Shown: positions 23,234-33,603, counted from the stretch's first letter. The stretch is 64,000 nucleotides of DNA from Mixophyes australis (GCA_036250195.1 JAVHZZ010000003.1:328624194-328688193); one strand, 5' to 3'. Notes: a model not told the origin generated them from the letters alone. Numbers and translations: made by a program.

Positions 23234-23243
23234 AAGATCAGGC
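23234..23243 (+). promoter_or_regulatory. Self-primer binding site
   Basis: AAGATCAGGC begins 2 nt after the LTR and is complementary to GCCTGATCTT at 21400-21409 (10 Watson-Crick pairs plus a possible G-U). No TGG-type tRNA primer site can fit, because gag starts at 23245. The arrangement matches Tf1/sushi self-priming, in which the 5' end of the element RNA primes its own cDNA. Confidence 0.8.
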
Positions 23244-23244
23244 C

Positions 23245-24177
23245 ATGACAGACCCAGATACGGAACCTACTGCCAAAGAGATGCTGCAGCATCTGGTTAG
23301 CCGTGTGAAGCAACAGGATGCCCGCCAACAGCTGTTACTTCAGTGTTATCAGTCATTAACCTCCCAAGGAACATCTGGACAGACTGTGACAGCTACTACT
23401 GAGGCTCCTGTGCTTTCCTCCGTTTCCCCATTGCCATCCCAGGTGTCTACAGCTTCCACGCTTCACCTGCCTACTCCGTCAAAGTACGATGGAGACCCCA
23501 AAACTTGTAGGGGTTTCCTCAACCAATGTTCAGTCCATTTTGAGCTCCAACCTCAAAATTTTTCTACCCATCGTTCCAGAGTGGCCTATCTTATCTCTTT
23601 GTTTTCAGGACAAGCCCTGGCTTGGGCCTCCCCTCTGTGGGAGAGAAACGATCTAATACTACAAGATAGTGCCAAATTCATTTCTACATTCCGAAGTGTG
23701 TTCGATGAACCAGGTCGTGTGACCTCCGCTGCTTCCAGCATCCTCCGTCTGCGACAAGGATCTCATACAGTAGGCCAGTACGTCATTCAATTTAGGATCT
23801 TAGCCTCTGAACTTCAGTGGAACACTGAAGCCCTAGTTGCCGCCTTCTGGCAGGGGCTCTCCGATAAAATTAAAGATGCACTGACTACTCAGGAGCTTCC
23901 TTCGTCACTTGAGGATTTGATCTCTCTATGCCATCGTGTTGATATGAGATTTCGTGAAAGAGAGGCTGAGAAAACGACTTCTGCTAAAGCACCTCTTCGT
24001 TCTAACCCTCAATTTCGTCCAGTGTCACCCACTGTGATTCCCATGGAGATAGGACGTTCCAAATTATCTTCTGAGGAGAGGAAACGAAGAGTCAAGAATA
24101 GACTCTGTATCTATTGTGCTGATTCCACTCATGTTCTCAGCTCCTGCCCTAAGAGATTGGGAAATGCCAGGCCCTAA
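23245..24177 (+). CDS. gag: Gag polyprotein of the Gypsy element
   Basis: A 310-residue capsid/nucleocapsid precursor that would assemble virus-like particles in the cytoplasm and package element RNA. The first ATG after the LTR (1 nt beyond the primer site) is the only sensible start. N-terminal 1-80: coiled-coil-like, then Ser/Thr/Pro-rich. Residues about 79-240: retrotransposon gag (capsid) domain with YDGDPKTCRGFLNQC, ALAWASPLWE and GQYVIQFRILASEL, closely like the sushi-ichi/PEG10/RTL gag. Residues 288-301: one zinc knuckle CX2CX4HX4C (C288, C291, H296, C301). No stop or frameshift before the TAA at 24175. The last four codons overlap the frameshift signal into pol. Intact; gag identity is firm, particle formation is inferred. 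Confidence 0.96.
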   Translation: MTDPDTEPTAKEMLQHLVSRVKQQDARQQLLLQCYQSLTSQGTSGQTVTATTEAPVLSSVSPLPSQVSTASTLHLPTPSKYDGDPKTCRGFLNQCSVHFELQPQNFSTHRSRVAYLISLFSGQALAWASPLWERNDLILQDSAKFISTFRSVFDEPGRVTSAASSILRLRQGSHTVGQYVIQFRILASELQWNTEALVAAFWQGLSDKIKDALTTQELPSSLEDLISLCHRVDMRFREREAEKTTSAKAPLRSNPQFRPVSPTVIPMEIGRSKLSSEERKRRVKNRLCIYCADSTHVLSSCPKRLGNARP

Positions 24178-27100
24178 CTAGTTCTGGAGAGGTGAAGTTA
24201 GGGTCCCTGGAGTCCTCTCCATCTTCTATGAAATCTAAAATCTTCGCTTTTGATGTTACAATTTCCTTTGCTACTAAAACCTTTGAGTCACAGGCATTGA
24301 TTGATTCCGGAGCAGCAGGAAATTTCATTTCCAAATCATTAGTAAAGCAATGGTCTCTACCAGTGATTACCTTAAAAACACCCATTACTGTGACGGCTAT
24401 CGATGGATCACGTCTCAACAACGGTCTCATCACCCAGAGTACGTCTCCAGTAACCCTTCAGATTGGTGCCCTGCATCATGAAGAAATATCGTTTTTAATC
24501 CTTCCTGTTACGACAAGTCCGATTGTCTTAGGCCTTCCATGGCTTCAGTGTCACTCTCCCCAGATTGACTGGCGCACCCCTCAAGTCACGTCTTGGGGGT
24601 CTGAATGTCACCATCATTGCCTTTCCCAAGTCATTCCTCTCAAAGTACAGCAATCTTCCATCTCATCTACCTCATCGGGACTCCCTCCTCAATATGCTTC
24701 ATTTACCGATGTTTTTGATAAAGCTCAGTCTGAACGTCTTCCTCCTCATCGTTCTTGGGATTGTCCGATCGACCTTCTTCCTGGCAAGACTCCCCCTAGG
24801 GGCCGGGTCTATCCACTCTCGTTACCTGAGACTCAAGCTACTTCTGAGTATATACAGGAGAACCTCCAGCGTGGGTTCATTCGACCTTCCACCTCGCCCG
24901 CTGGAGCTGGCTTCTTCTTCGTCAAAAAGAAGGATGGATCATTACGCCCTTGCATAGATTTTCGTGGACTCAATGCCATTACTATCAAGAATCGGTATCC
25001 CATTCCGCTGATCACTGAGCTATTCGATCGCATCAAGGGAGCCCGTATCTTTACTAAGTTGGATCTTCGTGGTGCCTATAATTTAATCAGAATCCGTTCC
25101 GGTGACGAATGGAAGACAGCGTTTAACACCAGAGACGGGCATTACGAATATCTGGTAATGCCTTTCGGGCTGTGTAATGCCCCCGCTGTTTTTCAAGGCT
25201 TCATCAATGAGATCTTTCGGGACTTATTATATGTATGTGTCGTCGTCTACCTGGACGACATATTGATCTTTTCACAGGACCTGCCTTCTCACCACCTACA
25301 TGTGGCAGAAGTCCTCTCCAGACTACGGAAAAATTCATTGTTCTGTAAATTAGAAAAATGTTCATTCGAATTACCCCAGATTCCATTCTTGGGGTATATA
25401 GTTTCCGGAGTTGGCCTGAAGATGGATCCAGACAAAGTGAGTGCTGTACTACATTGGCCCCAGCCAACTACTCTTTGTGCTATCCAGCGTTTTTTAGGTT
25501 TCGCCAATTACTATAGACGCTTCATTCAAGACTTTTCCTCCATTGCATCTCCTATTGTGGCCCTGACTCGAAAAGGGGCTAATCCTAAGCAATGGTCACC
25601 TGAGGCTCTTCAAGCCTTTCAAACACTAAAAGAGTCCTTCTCTTCGGCTCCAATCCTTCGACAGCCTGATGTGACACTCCCCTTCTTTCTAGAAGTAGAT
25701 GCCTCTAATGTGGGCTTAGGAGCTATTCTCTCCCAACGCTCGGAACAGCAAAAGTTCCATCCTTGTGCCTTCTATTCTCGGGGTCTCCTGCCCGCAGAGA
25801 AGAATTATACCATCGGGGACAAGGAATTACTGGCTATCAAAGCCGCATTAGAGGAATGGAGATACTTATTGGAGGGAGCTCGCCATCCGGTGACGATCTT
25901 CACGGATCATAAGAACTTGTCATATCTCCAGTCTGCCCAATGCTTGAACCCTCGTCAAGCAAGATGGTCTCTTTTCTTTTCCCGTTTTGAATTAATAATT
26001 ACCTTCAAACCAGCTGCCAAGAACAAAAAAGCTGATGCTTTATCTAGAGCCTTTGTGACGTCCTCTGATATAGAAGAGGGTTCCAACCATACCATTCTAG
26101 ATCCCAAATGTATCTCACTGGCTGCTTCATCCACCAAAACGCTACCATTTGGGAAGACCCTCGTGCCTCCTACTCTAAGGAGGAAAATCCTTTCGTGGTT
26201 CCATGCCTCTCGTTTTTCTGGACACGCCGGTGAACACAAGACCTTTGAGATCCTCTCTCGAAGTTACTGGTGGCCTTCAATGAGGAGAGACGTCAAAGAA
26301 TTCATTGCTTCCTGTGAACTATGTTCTCAGTTCAAATCCTCCCGTAGAACCCCAGCAGGGTTGCTACGACCACTACCCATTCCGTCCAAACCATGGACCC
26401 ATATTAGTATGGATTTCGTTACTGACTTACCACCTAGTAAGAATCATAACACTATTTGGGTGGTGGTGGACAGATTTTCGAAGATGGCTCATTTCATCCC
26501 TCTGCCTGGTTTGCCTTCCTCGTCCATCCTGGCTGAACATTTCATTAAAGAGATCTTCCGTATCCATGGATGTCCGTCTGAGATTGTGTCTGATAGAGGA
26601 GTACAATTCGTTTCCAGATTCTGGCGAGCCCTTTGTAAAACCTTGGGCATACGATTAGCACTCTCATCTTCTTACCATCCGCAATCTAACGGACAAACTG
26701 AACGTGTCAATCAAGATCTTGAGACTTTTATAAGAATGTTTTCATCAGCCAATCAAGACAACTGGGTAGAGTTGCTTCCTTGGGCTGAATTCGCCCATAA
26801 CAACATGTACCATGAGTCATCATCCAAAACTCCATTTTTTGTGGTCTACGGTCACCATCCGTCTTTTCCGGAATTTCCTGCCCTCCCGCCCACCCAAGTT
26901 CCTGCGGTGGAAACTGTTTGTCAGACCTTTAAAAATATCTGGTCTCAGGTCAAAACCTGTTTAAAGAAGACATCTATCAAATACAAATCTTTCGCAGATA
27001 AGAAGAGGCGGGCTATTCCTCCATTAAAAATTGGAGATCGTGTCTGGTTATCCACCAAAAATATTCGTTTGAAGGTTCCATCCATGAAATTCGCCCCTCG

Positions 27101-27554
27101 TTTTATTGGTCCATATAGGATCATTCAAGTAATCAATCCAGTATGTGTGAAACTTCTTCTTCCTAAGAATCTTCGGATTTCTAATGCCTTCCACGTATCC
27201 TTGCTCAAACCTCTGATTATCAACCGTTTCTCAACTCCTCCCTCAGCTCCGCAGCCAGTTCAAGTCCATCAGGAGGAGGATTTCGAGATTACTGAGGTGC
27301 TAGACGCAAAAATTTCGCGAGGAGGTCTTCATTTCCTCGTTCATTGGAAGGGCTTTGGTCCTGAGGAGCGCTCTTGGATCAAGGCTGAAGATCTTAATGC
27401 TCCTGCCCTTTTGAAGAGGTTTTATGCCAAAAATCCGGACAAGCCCGGTTCCAGGCGTTCTGTGCCCACCTTTAAAAGGGGGGGTACTGTCACTCACCGG
27501 ACCGTGAGTGCCTCTTCTCGGACATTTAGGAACCGTGGCCGTCCGCCATCCTGA
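24153..27554 (+). CDS. pol: Pol polyprotein: protease, RT, RNase H, integrase, chromodomain
   Basis: Expressed as a -1 frameshift extension of gag. The frame opens at 24153 after a TAA and has no ATG start, so a separate start is unlikely. Residues are counted from the codon at 24192. Aspartic protease: ALIDSGAAGNF, D38. Reverse transcriptase about 180-370: FTKLDLRGAY (D291), VMPFGLCNAP, VVYLDDILIF (D355, D356). RNase H about 495-620: D503, E545, D572, D615. Integrase: zinc region H671/H678/C708/C711; catalytic D741, D801, E837 (DD35E); GPY/F motif FIGPYRII at 971. Chromodomain about 1031-1082 (FEITEVLDAKI, HFLVHWKGF, SWIKAEDL), which in related elements directs insertion through histone binding. 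All catalytic residues are present. The last 21 codons are read from the 3' LTR. Nothing is broken; activity is untested. Confidence 0.97.
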   Translation, partial: EIGKCQALTSSGEVKLGSLESSPSSMKSKIFAFDVTISFATKTFESQALIDSGAAGNFISKSLVKQWSLPVITLKTPITVTAIDGSRLNNGLITQSTSPVTLQIGALHHEEISFLILPVTTSPIVLGLPWLQCHSPQIDWRTPQVTSWGSECHHHCLSQVIPLKVQQSSISSTSSGLPPQYASFTDVFDKAQSERLPPHRSWDCPIDLLPGKTPPRGRVYPLSLPETQATSEYIQENLQRGFIRPSTSPAGAGFFFVKKKDGSLRPCIDFRGLNAITIKNRYPIPLITELFDRIKGARIFTKLDLRGAYNLIRIRSGDEWKTAFNTRDGHYEYLVMPFGLCNAPAVFQGFINEIFRDLLYVCVVVYLDDILIFSQDLPSHHLHVAEVLSRLRKNSLFCKLEKCSFELPQIPFLGYIVSGVGLKMDPDKVSAVLHWPQPTTLCAIQRFLGFANYYRRFIQDFSSIASPIVALTRKGANPKQWSPEALQAFQTLKESFSSAPILRQPDVTLPFFLEVDASNVGLGAILSQRSEQQKFHPCAFYSRGLLPAEKNYTIGDKELLAIKAALEEWRYLLEGARHPVTIFTDHKNLSYLQSAQCLNPRQARWSLFFSRFELIITFKPAAKNKKADALSRAFVTSSDIEEGSNHTILDPKCISLAASSTKTLPFGKTLVPPTLRRKILSWFHASRFSGHAGEHKTFEILSRSYWWPSMRRDVKEFIASCELCSQFKSSRRTPAGLLRPLPIPSKPWTHISMDFVTDLPPSKNHNTIWVVVDRFSKMAHFIPLPGLPSSSILAEHFIKEIFRIHGCPSEIVSDRGVQFVSRFWRALCKTLGIRLALSSSYHPQSNGQTERVNQDLETFIRMFSSANQDNWVELLPWAEFAHNNMYHESSSKTPFFVVYGHHPSFPEFPALPPTQVPAVETVCQTFKNIWSQVKTCLKKTSIKYKSFADKKRRAIPPLKIGDRVWLSTKNIRLKVPSMKFAPRFIGPYRIIQVINPVCVKLLLPKNLRISNAFHVSLLKPLIINRFSTPPSAPQPVQVHQEEDFEITEVLDAKISRGGLHFLVHWKGFGPEERSWIKAEDLNAPALLKRFYAKNPDKPGSRRSVPTFKRGGTVTHRTVSASSRTFRNRGRPPS
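24159..24165 (+). promoter_or_regulatory. -1 ribosomal frameshift slippery site
   Basis: G GGA AAT in the gag frame (codons 306-307) fits the X XXY YYZ rule. A -1 slip enters the pol frame, which is open from 24153. PEG10, a mammalian gene from the same lineage, is known to use GGGAAAC. Confidence 0.88.
24172..24220 (+). ncRNA. H-type pseudoknot stimulating gag-pol frameshifting
   Basis: Stem 1 is CCCTAACT (24172-24179) with AGTTAGGG (24196-24203), 8 perfect pairs. Stem 2 is GGAGAGG (24186-24192, inside the stem 1 loop) with CCTCTCC (24214-24220), 7 perfect pairs. Connecting loops are 6, 3 and 10 nt. It starts 6 nt after the slippery heptamer, the usual spacing. Confidence 0.82.
27474..27484 (+). 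promoter_or_regulatory. Polypurine tract
   Basis: AAAAGGGGGGG, three bases (TAC) before the 3' LTR. It is the expected plus-strand primer and lies inside the pol frame. Confidence 0.9.
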
Positions 27555-29496
27555 GGGTCTGCGCATGCGCAGCCCTTTCCTATACTTCAGTGTATGTCCC
27601 TTTAACTCAATTGGCAGATCAGGCAACACTCCCTATATTAAGCACCTGTGGTCAACACCACGTTGCCTGATCTTGGAGTCTCATTCCCCATGAGTCTCTG
27701 AAGGTGTTCCTGTATTCCTCGTGTATTCAGCGCTGCTGATTCCTGTGGTTTCCTAACCACTTCTAACTCTGTGGTTTCCAAACCACTTCTACTACTGTGG
27801 TTCCCATACCACTTCTACCATCAACTGTATCATCGTGACTGTTTGCTGATTCCTATCCGCTGCCTCCGTGCACTACAGTCTTCTAAAACCACTTCACCGC
27901 TACTATACATCGTTGTGACTGTTTGCTGATTCCTATCCGCTGCCTCCGTGCACTACAGTCTTCTAAATCACTTCAACGCTATTATTATCATTGTGATTGT
28001 TTGCTGATTCCTATCCGCTGCCTCCGTGCACTCCAGCCTGTACTTCACATCCACTCACCTGATCATCATAAAGTTCCTGAGCTGATTCCTATCTGCTGCC
28101 TCCGTGCACTACAGTCTCCAGCTTGCAACTCGCCTGTGTTCATCATCGTGACTGTTAGCTGATTCCTATCCGCTGCCTCCGTGCACTACAGTCTCCAGCT
28201 TGCAACTCGCCTGTGTTCATCATCGTGACTGTTAGCTGATTCCTATCCGCTGCCCCTGTGCCTTGCCGCCTCATCTCAGCTCTCCTGTGTTTCCAGTCTA
28301 CTGCTCACGTGCCATCCGCTTCACTCCTGGATCTACAGCTCCTGGTCTACTCTGCCATCCCGTGTTCCATCACTGTGGGTCCTGTTGGTTGCCCCTGGTT
28401 ACCTCCGTGGGCGCAGAGTCCTGCTGCTGCTGTCAGCGCTATCGTCCATCTCCTGCTGATCCGCTCTCCACGCCTTCACGTGTCCCGCTGGTCTCTACCC
28501 TCCTGTCAGCATTGGATTCGTACCTCAACAACTACTCCTCTGCTGGATCATCTCCATTCTCCTGGGTCCTCTATGAGTCCAGTGCCACGTGTTACTGATT
28601 CCTGTGGATTCGTGTCCCTGTTGGTCTACTTACCTGTGCGCTGCACCTACTAGACCGCTGCCTCATCCATCCAGGGACTTCTCATCCAGTCGGCCTCCTG
28701 CCGCTCAGGTATCGCTGCACTCCTATCTGGCTGCCTGCTCCTGAACCACGGTATGCATACTTCTCATTGACTGTGCTGGTGTATTGCATATCTTGCTGGA
28801 CTGTGTTTGGTTCTCTCTGGAGTCTGCTATCCGCTGAGTCTTTCACCATCATTGACTGTGTTATCTTGTGCTGGACTACTTCAAGTGACTTTCTAGATTT
28901 GCAGACCTGCTCAGTCATTTATATATAGATATATTGTGCATATTACTGTGGATCGTGTATAAGGTGCCTGTGTATATCCTGTGTTGCAGTCTCTCCCCGT
29001 GCACCTCCTCACATATATATTCAGTGGTACAACTTGCTCATGACAGACCACTGATCCCTGTTTCCTGTATCACCTGTTCCAGTATCCTCTCACATAGCAG
29101 TGGTACAACTTGCTACCGCAGACCACTGACTACCCGGATACCTCCACTTGGATTCCATTCCTTCACTCAGACAGCGGTACAACTTGCTATCCGCAGACCG
29201 CTGACTCTCATCACCTCCTTGTCTCTGTTGGACATTCCTCCTCACTATAGCAGTGGTACAACTTGCTATCGCAGACCACTGACTACCTTCACGTGCCCTT
29301 GTCCATACAGTTCCTCGTGTATTATTATCTCCATATTACCAGTGCTGCTAGTCATAGACTTTCCTGAGCATCTCATCAGTTACCATTTCCTGTTCCGTGA
29401 TCACCCAGCTACCAGAGTACCCTATTACCATCTACATTGCTCTGGTAAGCCTACCACCTGGTGATCCCTGGGTAAAGACTCCTAGTGCCCGTGACA
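27488..29496 (+). repeat. 3' LTR of the Gypsy element
   Basis: 2009 bp, the same length as the 5' LTR at a constant offset of 6265 bp with no indel. I find two substitutions. Carries the same promoter, tandem-repeat and hairpin elements. The pol stop (27552-27554) lies inside it. Confidence 0.97.
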
Positions 29497-29501
29497 CCTA
29501 C

Positions 29502-29666
29502 TAGTATGTTTTTGGAGTGTGGGAGGAAACCGGAGCACCCGGAGGAAATCCACGCAAACACGGGGAGAACATACAATCTCCAAACAGATAAGGCCATAGT
29601 CGGGAATCGAACTCATGACCCCAGTGCTGTGAGGCAGAAGTGCTAACCACTTAGCCACTGTGCTGC
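29502..29666 (-). mobile_element. SINE, 5' head part, split by the Gypsy insertion
   Basis: Continues the SINE of 21058-21222. On the minus strand it has the tRNA-like head (GCAGCACAGTGGCTAAGTGG), B box GAGTTCGATTCCCGACT and the conserved central block. Preceded by the right target duplication CCTAC (29497-29501). Confidence 0.93.
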
Positions 29667-30284
29667 ACACATATTAATATACAATAAGGACAAAACATGT
29701 AGACCCACGTTGCCCGTGTGTCTATTTATCCACCAATCGCATATCAAGGTGAACTCCGACTTTCCAATCCTTTGTTGATCCACCTGAAAACGAGGGTGGT
29801 AGAAAGTGTGAAAATGCTACTTCTACTTTAGGGCCTGCTCCACAATCATGAGTTTTCACTTTCCTTCTAAATTACATCTCAGTTTTGCTTCATTTAAGTC
29901 TTAAATGAATCATGAATGTGAGGGCTGCCTTACATGTCTGACTTTATGCTTTGAATCTTGTTAATGACATTGGTTGAAGTGCACCTAGAAATGTTTCTGA
30001 CAAAGGTGCACCTGGAGGATACAAAATGAATCCAACAAATGGATGAGATTAAACCTCCAACACATGGATGAGATTAAACCTCCAACACCTCTGCAGTGGT
30101 GGAACAATTAAGTCTTTTTGTGCGAAGCAAAATTCTCACATCCTGCTGCAAAGCATGGAATGACCTCTTAATACATTTCAATGTGGGTACAAAAGTATCT
30201 ATCAAAATCCTCCCATCAGATAGGGTAAACTTTGCGATGCGGCCATATGCTTATCCATAAAAAGGGGATGCATTTGTGCAAAAG
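29667..30284. other. No gene seen
   Basis: Non-coding. A 24-bp direct repeat around 30048-30085 (GGATGAGATTAAACCTCCAA) is the only oddity. Confidence 0.5.
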
Positions 30285-30920
30285 TATTATTATTATTATT
30301 ATTATCATTTATTTGTTAGGCGCCACAAGGTATCCGCAGCGCCGCACACAGTACTAACAGTAGACTATACAGGGTGAAACCATACAGAACAATGAACAAA
30401 AAGTACCAATACTTCATAAGCTCCGGCCAGTCATATGCAGTAAAGACAGAGCGGAAGAACAGGTATGGAGACAGGAGGGGAGGGGGCCCTGCTCATACGA
30501 GCTTACATCCTAAGGGAGGGTAAACAGACCAGGCACAAGAGGAGCCAGTTGAGGCAAGAGGAGAGAAGGGAGGACGAGCAAAAGGGAGGAGATGGGGGTT
30601 AAGTAGATGGTTGGTAGGCTTTGAGGAAGAGGTGAGTTTTGAGTGCACGTTTGAAGGAGCACAGAGTAGGAGAGAGACGTATGGAACGAGGGAGGTCGTT
30701 CCAGAGAAGGGGGGCTGCACGGGAAAAGTCTTGGATTCTGGAGTAGGAAGAGGTGATAAGAGTGGAGGAGAGGCGGCGGTCGGTGGCCGAGCGCAGGGAG
30801 CGGGCAGGAGTGTGAATGGAGAGTAGGTTAGAGATATAAGGGGCAGTAGAGTTGGAGAGAGCCTTGTAAGTGGTGGTGAGGAAAAGCAAAAGTAGACCAG
30901 TAGCATCACAAAATAACATG
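30285..30920 (-). mobile_element. L2-like LINE 3' end (RT C-terminus, 3' UTR, tail)
   Basis: A 5'-truncated LINE. On the minus strand the translation has the L2 C-terminal block: TYKALSNSTAPYISNLLSI, TPARSLRSATD, FSRAAPLLWNDLPRSIRLSP and FKRALKTHLFLKAY (30900-30610). After the stop comes a 3' UTR with TGTAAGCTCGTATGAGCAGG and the tail GGCGCTGCGGATACC, ending in a TAA run (30285-30305). The intact C-terminal frame suggests a moderately recent insertion. The tail resembles that of the SINEs in this window. Confidence 0.9.
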
Positions 30921-33277
30921 TGCACTCTAATTTTTGACTATTGTACTGTTCATAAGAGTAATGAGTAATGCTTTTCTGTTCTTGTATTTCAGTTCTTGCT
31001 TCCAGTCAGACAGATATTATAATGTCTTGATTCAATATTAATATATTTAACAAAATAACAAAGGATTGGATTATCCTCAAGGTTGGGCAAACACAAGCCT
31101 AAGGTCAGTAACTGATAGCAAGCCAAACGTCAGGCTGCAGGATTCGAAAATAAAATTTGAATGGTACCTCTGAGGGCCACATTATCACATACAACACTCT
31201 TTGTAGAATTTTGATTCTATAGCGAATTCTATAGCCAATGAAAATGGTATGCAAATGACAGGATAGTTTTATTGACTGTTATGCACATGACATGATAATT
31301 TTATTGATTGTTATATTTATACTTACCACAGTGGTTAACTCAATGCTGGCCAGCAATGTCAAGAGCAAATAAACTATACAACTTGATCAATACGGGATAA
31401 ACCTCACCCAAGTCTAGAATCCAAGAGCCTTGGCATCTATTAATGCTGAGGGTTTTCTTCCACCTTCTTTGGAGTTGGGTCGTGGCTGCGCTTGTGGAAC
31501 TGTGATTTTCTAGCAGTGGATATGATGGATCTCATCTGTGTAATTAAAGTAGACCCATTTACCCCATTTCTTATATACTCCATAGGCAGCATAATTATTA
31601 AAATGTCAACAGCATGAATTAAGCAGGCAAATCAAGCTTTTATAATTATTATATAACTAGCAGGGTCACCAAGCATTGCGAGATTTGTAATGTGTAGCAG
31701 TTTTTATATATTAGCAAATTTTTTGTTAATATAATCAATATCATTATGTGGACAGCACCGTCAGATCATAAGTGTTAATGGCTTTAAATGCAGGACAGAT
31801 CAAAAATACAGCGTGCTATGACTAAGGTAAGTGAAAGCATTTGAAGTCAGTACCATGAATACTGACACTATGGTCCTCATGATATATTCATCACTATTTT
31901 AAGGGCTGTACATGCTGCATTTCACCTCCCTGTGGCTGAGCAATATAGCATAGCTGTATGTGCTTACGGTTAACAGGTGAACTAAGATGATGAGGGCTAA
32001 GGTACTACACTGTGATATCTCCTGACCTGTTTTGAAATGGCACTGGAGGGATGTGCTAATAATAAAACACACAACAATATCTATAATATAACATCCTCTT
32101 GAATATTGAGTACTAAGGTGATGATGTCATTGCTGACTATAATTCTTACAGCACTATTTTGTGATTCTAACAGTTTAAAGTACAGGACACTTTCACACTA
32201 TTAGCATTATGTGACTGTTACACATTAATTCTAAAGACGTGTAATGTAAGAATGTACATACAATACACTACAGCACTGTTTTCTTTTCTACAGCTAAAGG
32301 GACTCAAAACAGGAGCTCTAGATAAATCTATCGATAGGAAGATCATATTTTTATTTGTTTTTTATATTTTAACATGCAATTTATTTCATATTGGAAATGT
32401 TTATCAGAACTTGCTGGGAATTGTAGTACAACTACTACTTAAGTGTAAAATATAAAAGCTTCCTTAGTAAAATGTAGTATTTAACAATACAATGTAAAAA
32501 TATGTAAACGTCAAAGTCTCTTATACCTGTGTTGCTTTTCAGATAAAGGAATGTCAACCCTTCTTAGCTCTACAAACAGAGATAGTATGTAATCCATATT
32601 TCCACAGAGGAGATGATTATTTTCCACATTCCAAAAGGGAACACACATCCCTTTGTCCTCTTCCTTGTATTTCCCATCTTAGCTTCTTCCTTTATTCCTC
32701 TTATCTTTAAAATTATCAGAACAAACCTCTGTAGTAGAACTGGCAGCTTGTTTAACTAGCTCTTAAGCCAACCTAAGATTCCCATTAATTCTCCCAACCC
32801 CCTAATCTTTATCCATGCTATTATCTTATTGCATGGCTTATTCAGTGAAGTTATGTTTTACAATATTCTATGTGACCATGACCATCTTTTTATATTGAAT
32901 GAATGGTTATTTATATGCCCTGTATAGATGTATTAACTGATTTTATTTTACTCACAATTACATTTTTGACACATTTAAAATAAGTAATTGAAACGGAAAC
33001 ACACATTTATAAGAAGGACAGTACTCTCATGTCTAAGTCCTTGTAATCCATTACTTTTTATTGTAGCGACTAGAGATGGGCAAATCAATTCAGCCAATAC
33101 CAAAATTAGGCTGAATTTCAGAGATTAACTGCTGTCTATTTAATTCATGAATCATTCCTGATTTGCCAACCATTTGGCAAATAAATTAAACACCTATCTG
33201 AGTATTGATTAATCAAATTATTTCCTATGGAGGAATTATTTCCATGGTCCTGTGACAATAACTTCTGGATCAATTGC
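30921..33277. other. No gene seen
   Basis: AT-rich non-coding sequence. A stretch near 33066 (CTAGAGATGGGCAAATC) resembles hAT termini but has no identified partner end. Confidence 0.5.
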
Positions 33278-33350
33278 TCCACACCTCTTAGAGTGCAAGC
33301 TCATTGGGCAGGGCCATCTTTATCTTCATAATAATAATGTATATATATCA
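33278..33350 (+). mobile_element. L2 3' UTR scrap
   Basis: GAGTGCAAGCTCATTGGGCA then GGGCCATCTTTATC and an AATAATAAT-type end match the L2 3' UTR/tail pattern on the plus strand. Confidence 0.6.
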
Positions 33351-33603
33351 ATATACAGTCCTACATAAAAAATCCTTAAAATGTTATTGCCTGTTAAAGA
33401 ATTGTTAAACCCAGAATTATTGTCAGAAAATAGCAGATAATACAAAGTTAGATTGTTATTCACAACTTTAGAATGACGTATGCACATATCATATTGGACA
33501 TAATGTCAACTAAGAAGTGTCTGGAAATTAAGACCTTGCAAACTTTCCACAATTTGAAATATTTTTATTGGCCTATATAACTAGATGAATATATATTCGT
33601 AGG

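Larger units (their letters stand above)
21223..29496 (+). mobile_element. Complete young Ty3/Gypsy chromovirus (sushi-ichi-like)
   Basis: An 8274-bp LTR retrotransposon: 5' LTR, self-complementary primer site, gag, -1 frameshift signal, pol with C-terminal chromodomain, polypurine tract, 3' LTR. It sits in a SINE and is flanked by a perfect 5-bp duplication CCTAC (21218-21222, 29497-29501). The two LTRs are the same length and differ at two places I can find (21233 T versus 27498 C; 21805 C versus 28070 A). Both long frames are uninterrupted, so the copy may be transpositionally competent. No envelope-like frame is present. The gag and the GGGAAAT frameshift site resemble the sushi-ichi lineage, ancestor of the mammalian PEG10/RTL genes (established knowledge). 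Confidence 0.97.

Noticed and set aside
23232..23249. Conventional tRNA primer binding site
   Set aside because: No TGG start, and the stretch does not resemble a tRNA 3'-end complement that I know; the complementarity to the LTR explains it better.
24192..24194. Independent GTG start for pol
   Set aside because: The pol frame is already open upstream to 24153 and overlaps gag at a frameshift signal; a GTG start in a vertebrate element is unlikely.
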